Positions 16,808-27,738 of a stretch of DNA of 64,000 nt are shown here, in pieces. Location: the NCBI GenBank assembly GCA_001429555.1, contig LMSR01000016.1, forward strand, positions 65,384 to 129,383, written 5' to 3'. The notes under the pieces are model-generated. The model ran no database searches and was not told where the DNA came from. It worked only from the letters and a program-made list of their open reading frames with translations. Origin of the DNA: Nocardioides sp. Soil797. Its GTDB lineage: Bacteria > Actinomycetota > Actinomycetes > Propionibacteriales > Nocardioidaceae. How positions within the stretch are numbered: the stretch's first letter is position 1; every line of letters begins with the position of its first letter. Both the position numbers and the translations under genes were made by a program.

Positions 16808-18199
16808 GTGTCCACCAAGCGTGATCTGGTCGAGGCGCACGCCTTCAGCCGGCGGCGCCTCGTCACGGCCTTCGTCAGCGGCGCGCCCGGAGGTCGCGAG
16901 GTCGAGCCCGTGCGGCAGACCCGTGTGGTCATCGGTGGCATCGCCCTCGGCGTGCTGCTGGTCGCCGGTGCTGCCCTGGCCGCGATCCTCGGCGGTGGCC
17001 GCTCTCCCTCCGACTGGCTCGACCCGGGAGTGGTCATCTCCAAGGAGGAGGGCAGTCGTTACGTCGTGCTCACCGAGGGCGGAGACCTGCACCCGGTGCT
17101 CAACCCGGTCTCCGCGCGCCTCCTGCTCGGTGACACCGAGCCCAAGGTGGTCAAGGAGGAAGTGATCCGGGGGGAGCCCCTCGGTGCCCAGATCGGCATC
17201 TACGGCGCCCCCGACGGCGTGCCGGAGTCCGGCTTCCTCCGTTCCAGCGGCTGGACCTCCTGCACCACCACCGAGGCAGCGAGCAAGCTCCATCTCGGCG
17301 ACAAGCCTGTCGCCACACCGGTCACCGACACCGCCATGGTGGTGACGACCACGTCCGGCAAGGGCGGGCCGACGTACTACCTGGTGGCGCCCTCCGCCGA
17401 CCCCGACCACGGCTACTACCGCTACAAGATGGGCTCGAAGGCGCAGGCCTCCCCCTTGCTCGGCGACCTCCGTCTCGACGGTGCCGAGGAGTTCCGGGTC
17501 TCCGCGCGCTGGCTCAACCTCTTCCCACAGGGGCCGAATCTGTCCCTCGCGAGCTTCAACCTCCCGGCCGGTTCGCCGAGGGCCACCTACCTCGACGGCG
17601 GCTCCCACAGGGTGGGCGACCTGGTCCGCAACCCCAGCTCCGGGCAGGTCTACGTGCTCGGCAGCGAGTCGCCGTTGCTGCTCACCGAGTTCTCCCAGCG
17701 CGTCTACGGCGCCGTCTCCGACGCGGGTGCACCCAAGGACTCCGACGGCGTGGCGGGTGAGCCGATCGAAGCGCTCGAGGACTGGCCGGGCGCCGTACCC
17801 CAACCCTTGCTAGACGACGAGTCCTGCGCGCTCCTCGATGCCGAGGCCGGCGAGGCGGCCCGGGTCCGCCTGGCCGTGAACCCGTCCAGCCAGGAGAGCG
17901 CCATCGACTCCAAGCCGGGCTCGTCGGAGGTCACTGTCGAGCCGTCGTACGGCGCCTATGTCAACGTCGGTCAGTTCGGCGACGAGGCAGGGGGCTCCCC
18001 GGTGCTGATCGACATGAACGCCACCCGCTACCGCCTCGGAGGGGAAGAGGGCCTGGCCGCCGAGATGTTCGGCTACGGCAGCATCGACCCGCCGACCGTT
18101 CCTGACTCCTGGACGGAGGGCTTCGACTGCGGCCCCGAGCTCTCCCAGGAGGCTGCACGGCGCTCACCCGACCCCAGGAGCACGGCTCGATGCGGCTGA
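16808..18199 (+). CDS. eccB: Type VII secretion protein EccB
   Basis: This 463-residue protein starts at GTG. A short cytosolic head (STKRDLVEAHAFSRRRLVTA, the EccB signature) is followed by one membrane helix at about residues 42-62 and a long extracytoplasmic domain built of repeats around a central core. A single pair of cysteines (about residues 151 and 337) may form the disulfide known from mycobacterial EccB. EccB connects the membrane complex to the outside and to MycP. The 3' end overlaps mycP by 10 bp. Confidence 0.95.
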   Translation: MSTKRDLVEAHAFSRRRLVTAFVSGAPGGREVEPVRQTRVVIGGIALGVLLVAGAALAAILGGGRSPSDWLDPGVVISKEEGSRYVVLTEGGDLHPVLNPVSARLLLGDTEPKVVKEEVIRGEPLGAQIGIYGAPDGVPESGFLRSSGWTSCTTTEAASKLHLGDKPVATPVTDTAMVVTTTSGKGGPTYYLVAPSADPDHGYYRYKMGSKAQASPLLGDLRLDGAEEFRVSARWLNLFPQGPNLSLASFNLPAGSPRATYLDGGSHRVGDLVRNPSSGQVYVLGSESPLLLTEFSQRVYGAVSDAGAPKDSDGVAGEPIEALEDWPGAVPQPLLDDESCALLDAEAGEAARVRLAVNPSSQESAIDSKPGSSEVTVEPSYGAYVNVGQFGDEAGGSPVLIDMNATRYRLGGEEGLAAEMFGYGSIDPPTVPDSWTEGFDCGPELSQEAARRSPDPRSTARCG

Positions 18200-19557
18200 G
18201 TCGGCTGGCCTCCTACGCGCTCGTGGCGGGTCTGGCGGCTCCCGGCGGACTGGCCGCATCCGCGCTCGCGCCTGCCGCGGCCCACGGTGCGCCTGCCGCG
18301 GCCGTGGTCGGGCCCGTCGCGCCGGCGTACGCCGGATTCGGGAACGCCGGGTCCGGGTACGCCCGGTTCGGGAGTGCAGCGCAGAAGACCGGGTGCACGA
18401 CGGCGGCGCCGGGTGACGACACCCAGTCGACCGACGTCAGCAAGGCCGACGACGAGAAGAACCAAGCACTGCGGGCGCTGCGCCTCGACGACGTGCACAA
18501 GATCGCCACCGGTGCAGGTGTGGGCGTCGCGGTCATCGACTCGGGCGTCCAGCCCGGTCCCAACCTGACCCTGCGCGGTGGCACCTCGTTCGTCGGCAAC
18601 GGCGAGATCGTCGACGGCCACGGCACCATCGTGGCGGGGTTGATCGCGGGCAGGGGCGACACCACCTCGATCGCGCCCGGGGCACACATCGTCCCGATCC
18701 GGGTCAGCGCCTCCGAGCCCGACCAGGACGACCCCCAACCCGGCCGGGTCGACCCCGCGGCCGTTGCCCAGGCGATCAACTGGGCTGTGGACCACCGCAA
18801 CGACGGCGGCAACAACATTCGGGTGATCAACCTGTCCCTGGGCTTCGCCGACCGCGACCAGCCCCAGATCAGCGACGCCGTCGCGAAGGCCGAGAAGGCG
18901 GGGATCGTGGTGGTGGCTGCGGCGGGCAACCGGCCGGACGACTCCGCCGAGGACCCCGACGAAGCGCCGACGGATGACGCCGACAAGCCGGAGAAGACGC
19001 CCGACGAGGTGCTGTTCCCGGCCACGCTCGACACCGTGATCGCCGCGACTGCGCGCGACGAGAACCTGGCGATGACCACCGAAGCCGTCTACGTCGGTCC
19101 CGAGATCGACGTGTCGGCGCCCGTGGTGGGGCTGCGCTCGGTGATGTTGCGCGGCCTGCTCTGCGACATCCCGTTCACCGCCTCGAGCTGGGCCACCGCC
19201 GAGGTCAGTGGCCTGGCCGCCCTCCTCCTGCAGCAGGATCCCGACCTGAGTGCCGCACAGGTGCGCACCCGCATCGAGGCGACCGCCCAGGGCGGGTTCC
19301 ACGACAGCGCCACCGACGGCCACGGGATGATCCAGCCCTACGAGGCGCTCACCGCCATGCTCGACATCGCCCGTGACGGCACCCTGCGCGAGAGCCGCGC
19401 GACCCAGCGCGAGGAGTTCGAGGCCGACAGGCCGGAAGTGCCCGGCGACCAGTACGCCGCCAGCCGCAAGCACCTGCTCTGGTGGGGAGTGGGGGCCGGA
19501 GGCGCGGTGCTCCTGGTGCTGATCCTGCGTCCGTTGACCGCGCGTCGCCGAGACTGA
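18190..19557 (+). CDS. mycP: Mycosin, subtilisin-like T7SS protease MycP
   Basis: This 455-residue S8 peptidase has an N-terminal Sec signal (about residues 1-32) and an Ala/Gly-rich propeptide-like stretch. The catalytic residues are Asp117 (VIDSG), His144 (DGHGTIVAG) and Ser333, with oxyanion Asn247 (AAAGN). The serine motif reads ASSWATAEVSG instead of the usual GTSxATPxVAG; the serine is kept. A C-terminal membrane anchor spans about residues 430-450, ending in the positively charged LTARRRD. MycP stabilises the ESX membrane complex and cleaves some substrates. It overlaps eccB and ends the operon. Confidence 0.95.
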   Translation: MRLSRLASYALVAGLAAPGGLAASALAPAAAHGAPAAAVVGPVAPAYAGFGNAGSGYARFGSAAQKTGCTTAAPGDDTQSTDVSKADDEKNQALRALRLDDVHKIATGAGVGVAVIDSGVQPGPNLTLRGGTSFVGNGEIVDGHGTIVAGLIAGRGDTTSIAPGAHIVPIRVSASEPDQDDPQPGRVDPAAVAQAINWAVDHRNDGGNNIRVINLSLGFADRDQPQISDAVAKAEKAGIVVVAAAGNRPDDSAEDPDEAPTDDADKPEKTPDEVLFPATLDTVIAATARDENLAMTTEAVYVGPEIDVSAPVVGLRSVMLRGLLCDIPFTASSWATAEVSGLAALLLQQDPDLSAAQVRTRIEATAQGGFHDSATDGHGMIQPYEALTAMLDIARDGTLRESRATQREEFEADRPEVPGDQYAASRKHLLWWGVGAGGAVLLVLILRPLTARRRD

Positions 19558-19610
19558 CCCTGGTTCCACTGCCTCCTGGTCTTCCGGCGGTGTGTCCGCA
19601 TTGCTGTCCC

Positions 19611-19690
19611 GCTGCAGTTACCGCTGCAGTTACCGAACAGTCCGCAGGTTTTTCCCGCCCAGAACCTGCATACGTTTCGGTAGCGGCAGG
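19611..19690. repeat. Degenerate long palindrome, family copy 1
   Basis: The right arm AACCTGCATACGTTTCGGTA (19663-19682) is identical to the right arm of the perfect palindrome at 58071-58126. The left arm has decayed (TTACCGAACAGTCCGCAGGTT against TTACCGAAACGTATGCAGG). A GCTGCAGTTACC duplication (19611-19634) precedes it. It lies between the convergent mycP and tRNA-Ser. Confidence 0.85.
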
Positions 19691-19723
19691 GGTGGGTGGG
19701 CAAACGCGGCAGGGGAGATGCAA

Positions 19724-19755
19724 GAACGCCCGGACTTCCATCAGTCCGGGCGTTC
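19724..19755 (-). terminator. Terminator of tRNA-Ser
   Basis: A perfect 13-bp stem, GAACGCCCGGACT paired with AGTCCGGGCGTTC with a 6-nt loop, begins 4 nt beyond the tRNA CCA end. It can work in both directions and may also end mycP transcription. Confidence 0.75.
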
Positions 19756-19758
19756 CAG

Positions 19759-19846
19759 TGGCGGAGGTAGGGGGATTCGAACCCCCGAGGGCGTTAACCC
19801 AACCCGCTTTCCAAGCGAGCGCCATAGGCCACTAGGCGATACCTCC
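19759..19846 (-). tRNA. tRNA-Ser (anticodon GGA)
   Basis: This 88-nt cloverleaf has acceptor stem GGAGGTA/TACCTCC, T-arm GGGGGTTCGAATCCCCC, an anticodon stem CGCTT..AAGCG with GGA in the loop, and the long variable arm typical of tRNA-Ser. The CCA end is encoded. It lies next to the SRP RNA and reads in the opposite direction. Confidence 0.95.
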
Positions 19847-19906
19847 GCGGAGGAGATTACCTGCCGGTGACCGGCCTGAGAAATCCGGCCACCGCCTGCT
19901 GCCACT

Positions 19907-19936
19907 TTGGTCGGCGTCCGGCCTCTGTCCTACACT
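19907..19936 (+). promoter_or_regulatory. Promoter of the SRP RNA gene
   Basis: The -35 box is TTGGTC (19907-19912), followed by an 18-bp spacer and -10 box TACACT (19931-19936). This places the transcript start at about 19943, just before the RNA stem. Confidence 0.6.
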
Positions 19937-19942
19937 TTCGCC

Positions 19943-20031
19943 AACCCCCCGTGCGGCGGCATCTCGCTGAACTCCCCCAGGGCCGGAAGGCAGCAAGGGC
20001 AGGTGAGCTCTGTCGGGTGCACGGGGGGCCT
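19943..20031 (+). ncRNA. ffs: Signal recognition particle 4.5S RNA
   Basis: The ends pair as CCCCCCGTGC (19945-19954) with GCACGGGGGG (20019-20028). The tip holds the conserved Ffh-binding core CAGGGCCGGAAGGCAGCA with its GGAA tetraloop. The size of about 89 nt is that of the small bacterial SRP RNA. It sits between tRNA-Ser and dnaX, a neighbourhood seen in other actinobacteria. Confidence 0.93.
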
Positions 20032-20126
20032 TTGCGTCCTTGCCGGGCACGAATCGGGACAACCGGGTCGTCACCGGACCGAATCACGACGCTGGGTTCC
20101 GATCCGGCCTGCGTATCCTCGTCGCC

Positions 20127-21089
20127 ATGCATCCCCGGGCCGGCCTTCTCGTCGCCTCCGTCGCTGCCCTGGCCGCGTTGGTCGGTTGCGCGGAGGACAG
20201 CGGGGACGCCGACCCCGGGGCCGTCCCGTCCGGCTCCACCCGGCCGACGGCGTCCAGCACACCTCCGCCCGACGCCGTACGCACCGAGGACCTGGTGGTG
20301 CCGAGCGACCTGGAGTCGTTGGCGGCGGACTACAACGCATCGAAGAAGGCCACCGGCCCCAAGCTGGGGCCGATCCGTGGCGCCGACGTCAGCTGGCCGC
20401 AGTGCCCCAAGGGGATGGGCATCCCTGAGAAGCAGGGGCAGGACCAGCCGATGCCCGTCGAGGCCGCCGAGTTCGTGATCATCGGGCTGACCAACAGTCC
20501 GTCGTTCACCGTCAACCCCTGCCTCGAGGACCAGATCGAGTGGGCCCGCGAGCGTGACCTGCTCGTCGCGGCGTACGCGATCGTCAGCTACCCCGACGAC
20601 GCGACGGTGCAGAAGCTGGGCAACGAGGGGCCGTACGCCGGCAGCTCGCGGCTGGGTGCCCTGCGCAACGTCGGCTACCAGGCGGCCCTGCACAACCTGC
20701 GGACGATGAAGGACACCGGCCTCGACAGCCCGATCGTGTGGATCGACGTGGAGCCCGTCGGCACCTTCGAGTGGAGCGCCGACACCGAGGCCAACGCGGC
20801 CGTGGTCGAGGGAACGGTGCGCGGCTACCGTGACCAGGGCCTGCGCGTGGGCTTCTACTCGCTGCCGTCGATGTGGTCGAAGATCGTGGGCGACCTGAGC
20901 TTCGAGGCGCCGGAGTGGCGTCCGGCCGGGGAGAACCCGCAGTCGGTGGCCGAGGAGCGATGCGGCGCGGACTGGTCGTTCCAGGGCGGCGACGCGGTGT
21001 TCGGGCAGTGGGTGGCCGACCACCGGGACCACAACATCAGCTGTCCCGGAGTCCGACTCGACCGGGATCGCTGGTTCCACAAGTTCTGA
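20127..21089 (+). CDS. Lipoprotein with a glycoside hydrolase/DUF1906-like fold, function unknown
   Basis: This 320-residue protein has a lipoprotein signal (MHPRAGLLVASVAALAALVG) with the lipobox cysteine at residue 21, then a Ser/Thr/Pro-rich spacer to about residue 70. The core begins IRGADVSWPQCPKGMG and includes IVWIDVEP, with acidic residues at the end of a strand. This resembles the TIM-barrel of GH25-like and DUF1906 proteins that act on peptidoglycan or glycans; I am not certain of the family. It is exported and anchored to the outer face of the membrane. TATCCT lies 8 nt before the ATG, suggesting a leaderless mRNA. Confidence 0.75.
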   Translation: MHPRAGLLVASVAALAALVGCAEDSGDADPGAVPSGSTRPTASSTPPPDAVRTEDLVVPSDLESLAADYNASKKATGPKLGPIRGADVSWPQCPKGMGIPEKQGQDQPMPVEAAEFVIIGLTNSPSFTVNPCLEDQIEWARERDLLVAAYAIVSYPDDATVQKLGNEGPYAGSSRLGALRNVGYQAALHNLRTMKDTGLDSPIVWIDVEPVGTFEWSADTEANAAVVEGTVRGYRDQGLRVGFYSLPSMWSKIVGDLSFEAPEWRPAGENPQSVAEERCGADWSFQGGDAVFGQWVADHRDHNISCPGVRLDRDRWFHKF

Positions 21090-21140
21090 ACCTCGCGGGC
21101 GACCTTTCGAGTGTCACCGCCGGTGGTTAGGGTTCACAAC

Positions 21141-23603
21141 GTGGAAGCACCCCTCGCCCTTTATCGCCGCTACCGGCCCGAGACGTTCGCCGAGGTCATC
21201 GGCCAGGATCACGTCACCGAGCCACTGCGTGCTGCGCTGGCGAACAACCGGGTCAACCACGCCTATCTGTTCTCGGGGCCACGCGGCTGCGGCAAGACCA
21301 CGTCGGCGCGCATCCTGGCCCGGGCGCTGAACTGTGAGAAGGCCCCGATCGCCGATCCCTGCGGCGAGTGCGAGTCGTGCCGTGACCTGGCCCGGGGCGG
21401 CCCGGGCTCGATCGACGTGATCGAGATCGACGCGGCCTCACATGGTGGTGTCGACGATGCCCGAGACCTGCGTGAGAAGGCATTCTTCGCCCCGGTCAAG
21501 AGCCGCTACAAGGTCTACATCATCGACGAGGCCCACATGGTCTCCCCGCAGGGCTTCAACGCGCTGCTCAAGCTGGTCGAGGAGCCGCCGCCCCACCTGC
21601 GGTTCATCTTCGCCACCACCGAGCCGGAGAAGGTCATCCCGACCATCCGCTCGCGCACCCACCACTACCCGTTCCGGCTGATCCCGCCGCGCCTGTTGTC
21701 GAACTATCTCGGCGAGCTGTGCGAGCTGGAAGGCGTCACCATCGAGCCCGCCGCGCTGCCCCTGGTGGTCCGCGCCGGTGGTGGCTCAGCGCGTGACACG
21801 ATGTCGGTGCTCGACCAGCTGCTCGGCGGAGCCGGCCCGGAGGGGGTCACCCACACACTGGCCACAGGTCTGCTCGGCTACACCCCCGACACCCTGCTCG
21901 ACGAGGTCGTCGACGCCTTCTCGGCCGGCGACGGGGCGTCCGTCTTCGGTGTCGTCGACAAGGTCATCGAGACCGGGCAGGATCCGCGCCGTTTCGCCGA
22001 AGACCTGCTGCGTCGGTTCCGCGACCTGGTGATCATCGCGGCCGTGCCCGATGCGTCCGCGACCGGACTGATCGACGTCGCCGAGGATGCCGCCGAGCGA
22101 CTGACGGCCCAGGCCACCCGCTACGGGGTCGCCGGGCTGAGCCGCGCTGCTGACCTGTTCGCCACCGGACTGACAGAGATGCGTGGGGCGACCGCGCCGC
22201 GGTTGTTGCTCGAGCTGATCTGTGCCCGGGTGCTGCTGCCGGGCGCCGATGACTCCACCGACGGCCTGGGTGCCCGCCTCGACCGTCTCGAGCGCCGCGC
22301 CGCGATCACCGGCACTCCCTCCGGGGGCGCCGGCGCGGCAGTCCCGAGCCAGCCCCGCCCGTCCGTCGAGGGACGAACGGGTCCGTCCGGGGCGACCGCC
22401 GCTCCGCCGGCCACCGCAGCGGCGCCCGCTGCCCCTGCCCCGCAGGCGAGTCCTGCCCCGCAGGTGAGCCCGTCCTCGGCGCAACCCGAGCCACCGCGGC
22501 AGTCGGTGTCCGACGCCCCTGCCGCGCAGGCGAGTCCCACCGCGCAGGCAGGCCCACGCCCGGCGCCACCCGAGCAGCCGGCGCAGGCTTCCGATGCGCA
22601 GCAGCAGCAGCCGGACTCGTTCCGGCCCGAGCTGGCCGAGACCGGCTCAGGGCAGTCCGACCGGTCCGCAGGGTCGGCCCAGTTCGCCGAGCCAGCCCAG
22701 TCCGAACCGGCCCAGTCCGAGCCGGCCCGGGCCGAACCAGCCCAGGCCGAACCAGCCCAGGCCGAACCAGCCCAGGCCGAACCAGCCCAGGCCGAACCAG
22801 CCCCACGTGACGCCCAGGGCGCCCCCGCAGGAGCAGGCCCAGCAGCGAACGCCCCGGAGGCTGCGCCGAAGAGTGGGCTGAGCCTCAGTGACGTCCGCCA
22901 ACTGTGGCCCGACATCGTCGAGGCCACGAAGATGAAGCGACGGGTGACCTGGATCCACCTCACCCAGAATGCTCAGGTCGTCGCAGTCGACGGCAAGACC
23001 CTCACGCTCGGCTTCGCCAACGCCGGGGCCCGCGAGTCGTTCGTCAACGGCGGCAGTCCCGAGATCGTCCGGCAGGCGGCCATCGACGTGGTCGGCTCCG
23101 ACTGGAGGATCGAGGCCATCGTCGACCCGGGCGCACAGGCCCACGCCACCTCGCCCGCCGTACCCCAGCACGGCCAGCAGGACACGCCGTCGGCAGGTCA
23201 GGCGCCCGCGCAGGCGGCAGGGCAGCCGGCCGAGCAGTGGAACGCGCAACCCAGTGCGCCGACCCAGACCAGCCAGCAGCCGCCGGCCGCGCCCGACGCA
23301 CCACCCCCGTGGGCGGATCCGTCGACCCCGTTTCCCGACGGCGGAGGCCGGGCCGCGCCGGTCGAGGACTCGGCGGCCACGCCGTCCGAGCCCGCGCCGA
23401 ACCACGCACTCAACGCGGCCCGTGAGGCGATCCAGCCGACCCGGTCGGGTGCAGTCGAAAGGGGCCCAGAAGTCGACCCGACGGCTGCAGATGCAGATGT
23501 GAGCCCCGACGACCAGGAACTCGACAGCTCAGGCCTGTCGGCTGCCGAGCTGCTCAAGCGGGAGCTCGGTGCGCAGGTCATCCAAGAGATCAAGAACGAC
23601 TGA
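21141..23603 (+). CDS. dnaX: DNA polymerase III subunits gamma and tau
   Basis: This 820-residue clamp-loader ATPase has Walker A GPRGCGKT (Lys52), zinc ligands Cys65, Cys74, Cys77 and Cys80, and Walker B IIDEAHM. The AAA+ and collar domains end near residue 390. A long Ala/Pro/Gln/Glu-rich linker then holds a 15-bp repeat array, followed by a folded segment at about residues 585-660 (SDVRQLWPDIVEATKMKRR) and another disordered tail. GTG at 21141 was chosen since TAGGGT sits about 8 nt before it (leaderless) and it gives the usual N-terminus ALYRRYRP. No A-rich slip site was seen, so a separate gamma form by frameshifting is unlikely. Confidence 0.96.
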   Translation: MEAPLALYRRYRPETFAEVIGQDHVTEPLRAALANNRVNHAYLFSGPRGCGKTTSARILARALNCEKAPIADPCGECESCRDLARGGPGSIDVIEIDAASHGGVDDARDLREKAFFAPVKSRYKVYIIDEAHMVSPQGFNALLKLVEEPPPHLRFIFATTEPEKVIPTIRSRTHHYPFRLIPPRLLSNYLGELCELEGVTIEPAALPLVVRAGGGSARDTMSVLDQLLGGAGPEGVTHTLATGLLGYTPDTLLDEVVDAFSAGDGASVFGVVDKVIETGQDPRRFAEDLLRRFRDLVIIAAVPDASATGLIDVAEDAAERLTAQATRYGVAGLSRAADLFATGLTEMRGATAPRLLLELICARVLLPGADDSTDGLGARLDRLERRAAITGTPSGGAGAAVPSQPRPSVEGRTGPSGATAAPPATAAAPAAPAPQASPAPQVSPSSAQPEPPRQSVSDAPAAQASPTAQAGPRPAPPEQPAQASDAQQQQPDSFRPELAETGSGQSDRSAGSAQFAEPAQSEPAQSEPARAEPAQAEPAQAEPAQAEPAQAEPAPRDAQGAPAGAGPAANAPEAAPKSGLSLSDVRQLWPDIVEATKMKRRVTWIHLTQNAQVVAVDGKTLTLGFANAGARESFVNGGSPEIVRQAAIDVVGSDWRIEAIVDPGAQAHATSPAVPQHGQQDTPSAGQAPAQAAGQPAEQWNAQPSAPTQTSQQPPAAPDAPPPWADPSTPFPDGGGRAAPVEDSAATPSEPAPNHALNAAREAIQPTRSGAVERGPEVDPTAADADVSPDDQELDSSGLSAAELLKRELGAQVIQEIKND
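22686..22805. repeat. 15-bp tandem repeat within dnaX
   Basis: Eight 15-bp units of the form GCCGAACCAGCCCAG encode AEPAQ repeats in the tau linker. The central four (22731-22790) are identical, so copy number is likely to vary between strains. Confidence 0.9.
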
Positions 23604-23619
23604 CGCGAGAGGCACGACG

Positions 23620-24012
23620 ATGACTGAGAACCCCTTCGGAGCAGAGCAGTTCGGCCAAGGTGGCTTCGACATGAACGCCCTCCTCCAGCAGGCCCAGCAG
23701 ATGCAGGAGCAGCTGGTCAACGCCCAGGCGCAGCTCGCCGAGACCGAGGTCGAGGGCAGTGCCGGGAGCGGCGCGGTCACCATCAAGCTCAGCGGCGCCG
23801 GCGACCTGCAGGCGGTCAACATCAAGGCCGGCAGCTTCGCCGGCGACGATGCTGACGACCTGGCCGACCTCGGCGACCTGGTCGTGGCGGCCTGGCGTGA
23901 CGCGAAGGCCAAGGTCGACGCCCTGGCCGCCGAGACCCTCGGCCCGCTGGCCGGTGGTGGCGGTCTCGGTGGTGCCGGCGGCGGGGACTCCCTGCCCGGC
24001 TTGGGGTTCTGA
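23620..24012 (+). CDS. YbaB/EbfC family nucleoid-associated protein
   Basis: This 130-residue protein has the family core [20 protein letters not shown] followed by [16 protein letters not shown]. It binds DNA as a small dimer; the physiological role is linked to recombination and nucleoid structure. The C-terminus is Gly-rich. It lies 16 bp after dnaX and 1 bp before recR, the standard dnaX-ybaB-recR order. Confidence 0.93.
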   Translation: MTENPFGAEQFGQGGFDMNALLQQAQQMQEQLVNAQAQLAETEVEGSAGSGAVTIKLSGAGDLQAVNIKAGSFAGDDADDLADLGDLVVAAWRDAKAKVDALAAETLGPLAGGGGLGGAGGGDSLPGLGF

Positions 24013-24013
24013 C

Positions 24014-24613
24014 TTGTACGAAGGAATCGTCCAGGACCTGATCGACGAGCTCGGTCAGCTCCCCGGCGTGGGCCCGAAGAGCGCCCAACGCATCGCCTTC
24101 CACCTGCTCCAGGCCGAGCCCGCCGACGTACGCCGTCTCGCGGAGGTGCTGATCAAGGTCAAGGAGAAGGTGAAGTTCTGCACGGTGTGCTTCAACGTCT
24201 CCGAGGACGAGCAGTGCCGCATCTGTCGCGACCCACGCCGCGACCCGTCGGTGCTGTGCGTCGTCGAGGAGTACAAGGACGTCGTCGCCATCGAGCGCAC
24301 CCGCGAGTTCCGTGGCCGCTACCACGTGCTCGGCGGCGCGATCTCGCCCATCGACGGCATCGGGCCCGAGCAGCTGCGGATCCGTGAGTTGATGATGCGA
24401 CTGGCCGACGGCACCGTCACCGAGGTCATCCTGGCCACCGATCCGAACCTCGAGGGAGAGGCCACTGCGACCTTCCTCACCCGCAATCTAAAGCCGATGG
24501 GGTTGCGCGTGACGCGTTTGGCTAGTGGACTGCCTGTGGGCGGAGATCTCGAATACGCCGACGAGGTGACCCTCGGACGGGCCTTCGCCGGGAGGAGATC
24601 AGCCGATGACTGA
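24014..24613 (+). CDS. recR: Recombination mediator protein RecR
   Basis: This 199-residue protein has an N-terminal helix-hairpin-helix ([20 protein letters not shown]), a four-cysteine zinc site (Cys56, 59, 68, 71), a Toprim domain ([19 protein letters not shown]) and a C-terminal Walker-B-like segment. It acts with RecF/RecO to load RecA at gaps. The start is a TTG that begins one base after the previous stop; no ATG or GTG fits the conserved N-terminus [10 protein letters not shown]. It overlaps the next gene by 8 bp. Confidence 0.96.
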   Translation: MYEGIVQDLIDELGQLPGVGPKSAQRIAFHLLQAEPADVRRLAEVLIKVKEKVKFCTVCFNVSEDEQCRICRDPRRDPSVLCVVEEYKDVVAIERTREFRGRYHVLGGAISPIDGIGPEQLRIRELMMRLADGTVTEVILATDPNLEGEATATFLTRNLKPMGLRVTRLASGLPVGGDLEYADEVTLGRAFAGRRSADD

Positions 24614-25217
24614 CCAGACGACCACTGACCAGACCATGGACCCGCAGCTCGAGGAGTTCGCCCAGCAGGTCGCCGACCAAGTGGAGAGCTTCCTGGTGGC
24701 GCTGCAGGCAATCACCCGTGAAGCCGACGGCAGCCGCGCCATCTCGTTGTTGCTGCTCGAGGTGTCCCAGGTGCTGCTCGCCGGCGCGCGACTCGGCGTA
24801 CAAGCCGACTTCACGCCTGCCGAGGAGTTCCAGCCCGATGCCGGTCCCGACCCCGACCTCGACGAGATGCGCCTGCGGTTGGCCCGGATGCTCGACGGCG
24901 TCGACATGTATGCCGAGGTCTTCGACACCTACGGCGAGCCCGAGATCGTGACCTCGATGCTCTCCGACGACCTCACCAGCGTGGCCTCCTCGCTGGCCCA
25001 CGGCCTGCGCCACTTCAAGGCCGGCCGGGTCGACGAGGCGCTGTGGTGGTGGCAGTTCTCCTACGTCTCGACGTGGGGGAGCGAGGCCTCCGGCGTGCTG
25101 CGTGCGCTCCAGTCGATCGTGACGCACGACCGACTCGACACCGACTTCGAGATCGAGCAGGAGCAGGTCGCTGCTGCCGATGAGATGCTTGAGGATGCCG
25201 CACTCGACCCCCGGTAG
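24606..25217 (+). CDS. DUF5063 family protein
   Basis: This 203-residue acidic, helical cytosolic protein includes [23 protein letters not shown], which I recognise from DUF5063 proteins found downstream of recR in actinobacteria. The function is unknown. The ATG lies inside the recR 3' end. The stop codon TAG forms part of the TAGAAT promoter box for aspartokinase. Confidence 0.85.
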   Translation: MTDQTTTDQTMDPQLEEFAQQVADQVESFLVALQAITREADGSRAISLLLLEVSQVLLAGARLGVQADFTPAEEFQPDAGPDPDLDEMRLRLARMLDGVDMYAEVFDTYGEPEIVTSMLSDDLTSVASSLAHGLRHFKAGRVDEALWWWQFSYVSTWGSEASGVLRALQSIVTHDRLDTDFEIEQEQVAAADEMLEDAALDPR

Positions 25218-25220
25218 AAT
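25215..25220 (+). promoter_or_regulatory. -10 box upstream of aspartokinase
   Basis: TAGAAT overlaps the stop codon of the DUF5063 gene. Transcription would start near 25228 and give a leader of about 72 nt before the aspartokinase GTG. Confidence 0.5.
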
Positions 25221-25229
25221 CCAGCCAGC

Positions 25230-25274
25230 GTGATCGTGCAGCGTCGCCGGTCCGCTGAGTTGTCACAAACCTGA
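25230..25274 (+). other. Possible leaderless leader peptide before aspartokinase
   Basis: GTG at 25230 falls at the expected transcript start and opens a 14-codon frame ([14 protein letters not shown]) ending at 25274, 25 nt before the aspartokinase start. It has no run of Asp, Lys, Met or Thr codons, so classical attenuation by pathway amino acids is not supported. It may be chance. Confidence 0.25.
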
Positions 25275-25299
25275 GTCGTCACACCGTGAGGAAGAATCC

Positions 25300-27620
<2,321 letters not shown>

Positions 27621-27666
27621 CCGGCCTCGCCCTCCCCAGTGCGCTCCAGCGCGCCCGACCTGCCGT

Positions 27667-27738
27667 GAGTAACGCGGGGTTATGGTCGCTGAACACGCGC
27701 TGTGACGCGGATTCTCGTCAACAGCACCGCACAAGTGC
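27667..27738. repeat. 72-bp interspersed repeat, copy B
   Basis: This matches 8809-8880 at 67 of 72 positions without gaps; four of the five changes are C/T transitions. It abuts the stop codon of the minus-strand gene at 27739 and follows asd, so both copies lie between convergent genes. Confidence 0.9.

Noticed and set aside
19759-19846. tRNA-Ser as an integration site
   Set aside because: No direct repeat of the tRNA 3' end and no integrase nearby.
21141-23603. Programmed frameshift giving the gamma subunit
   Set aside because: No A-rich slippery sequence or downstream hairpin was seen; the frame is continuous.
25221-25299. Lysine riboswitch or T-box before aspartokinase
   Set aside because: The leader is only about 70 nt and lacks the conserved elements; too short for either.
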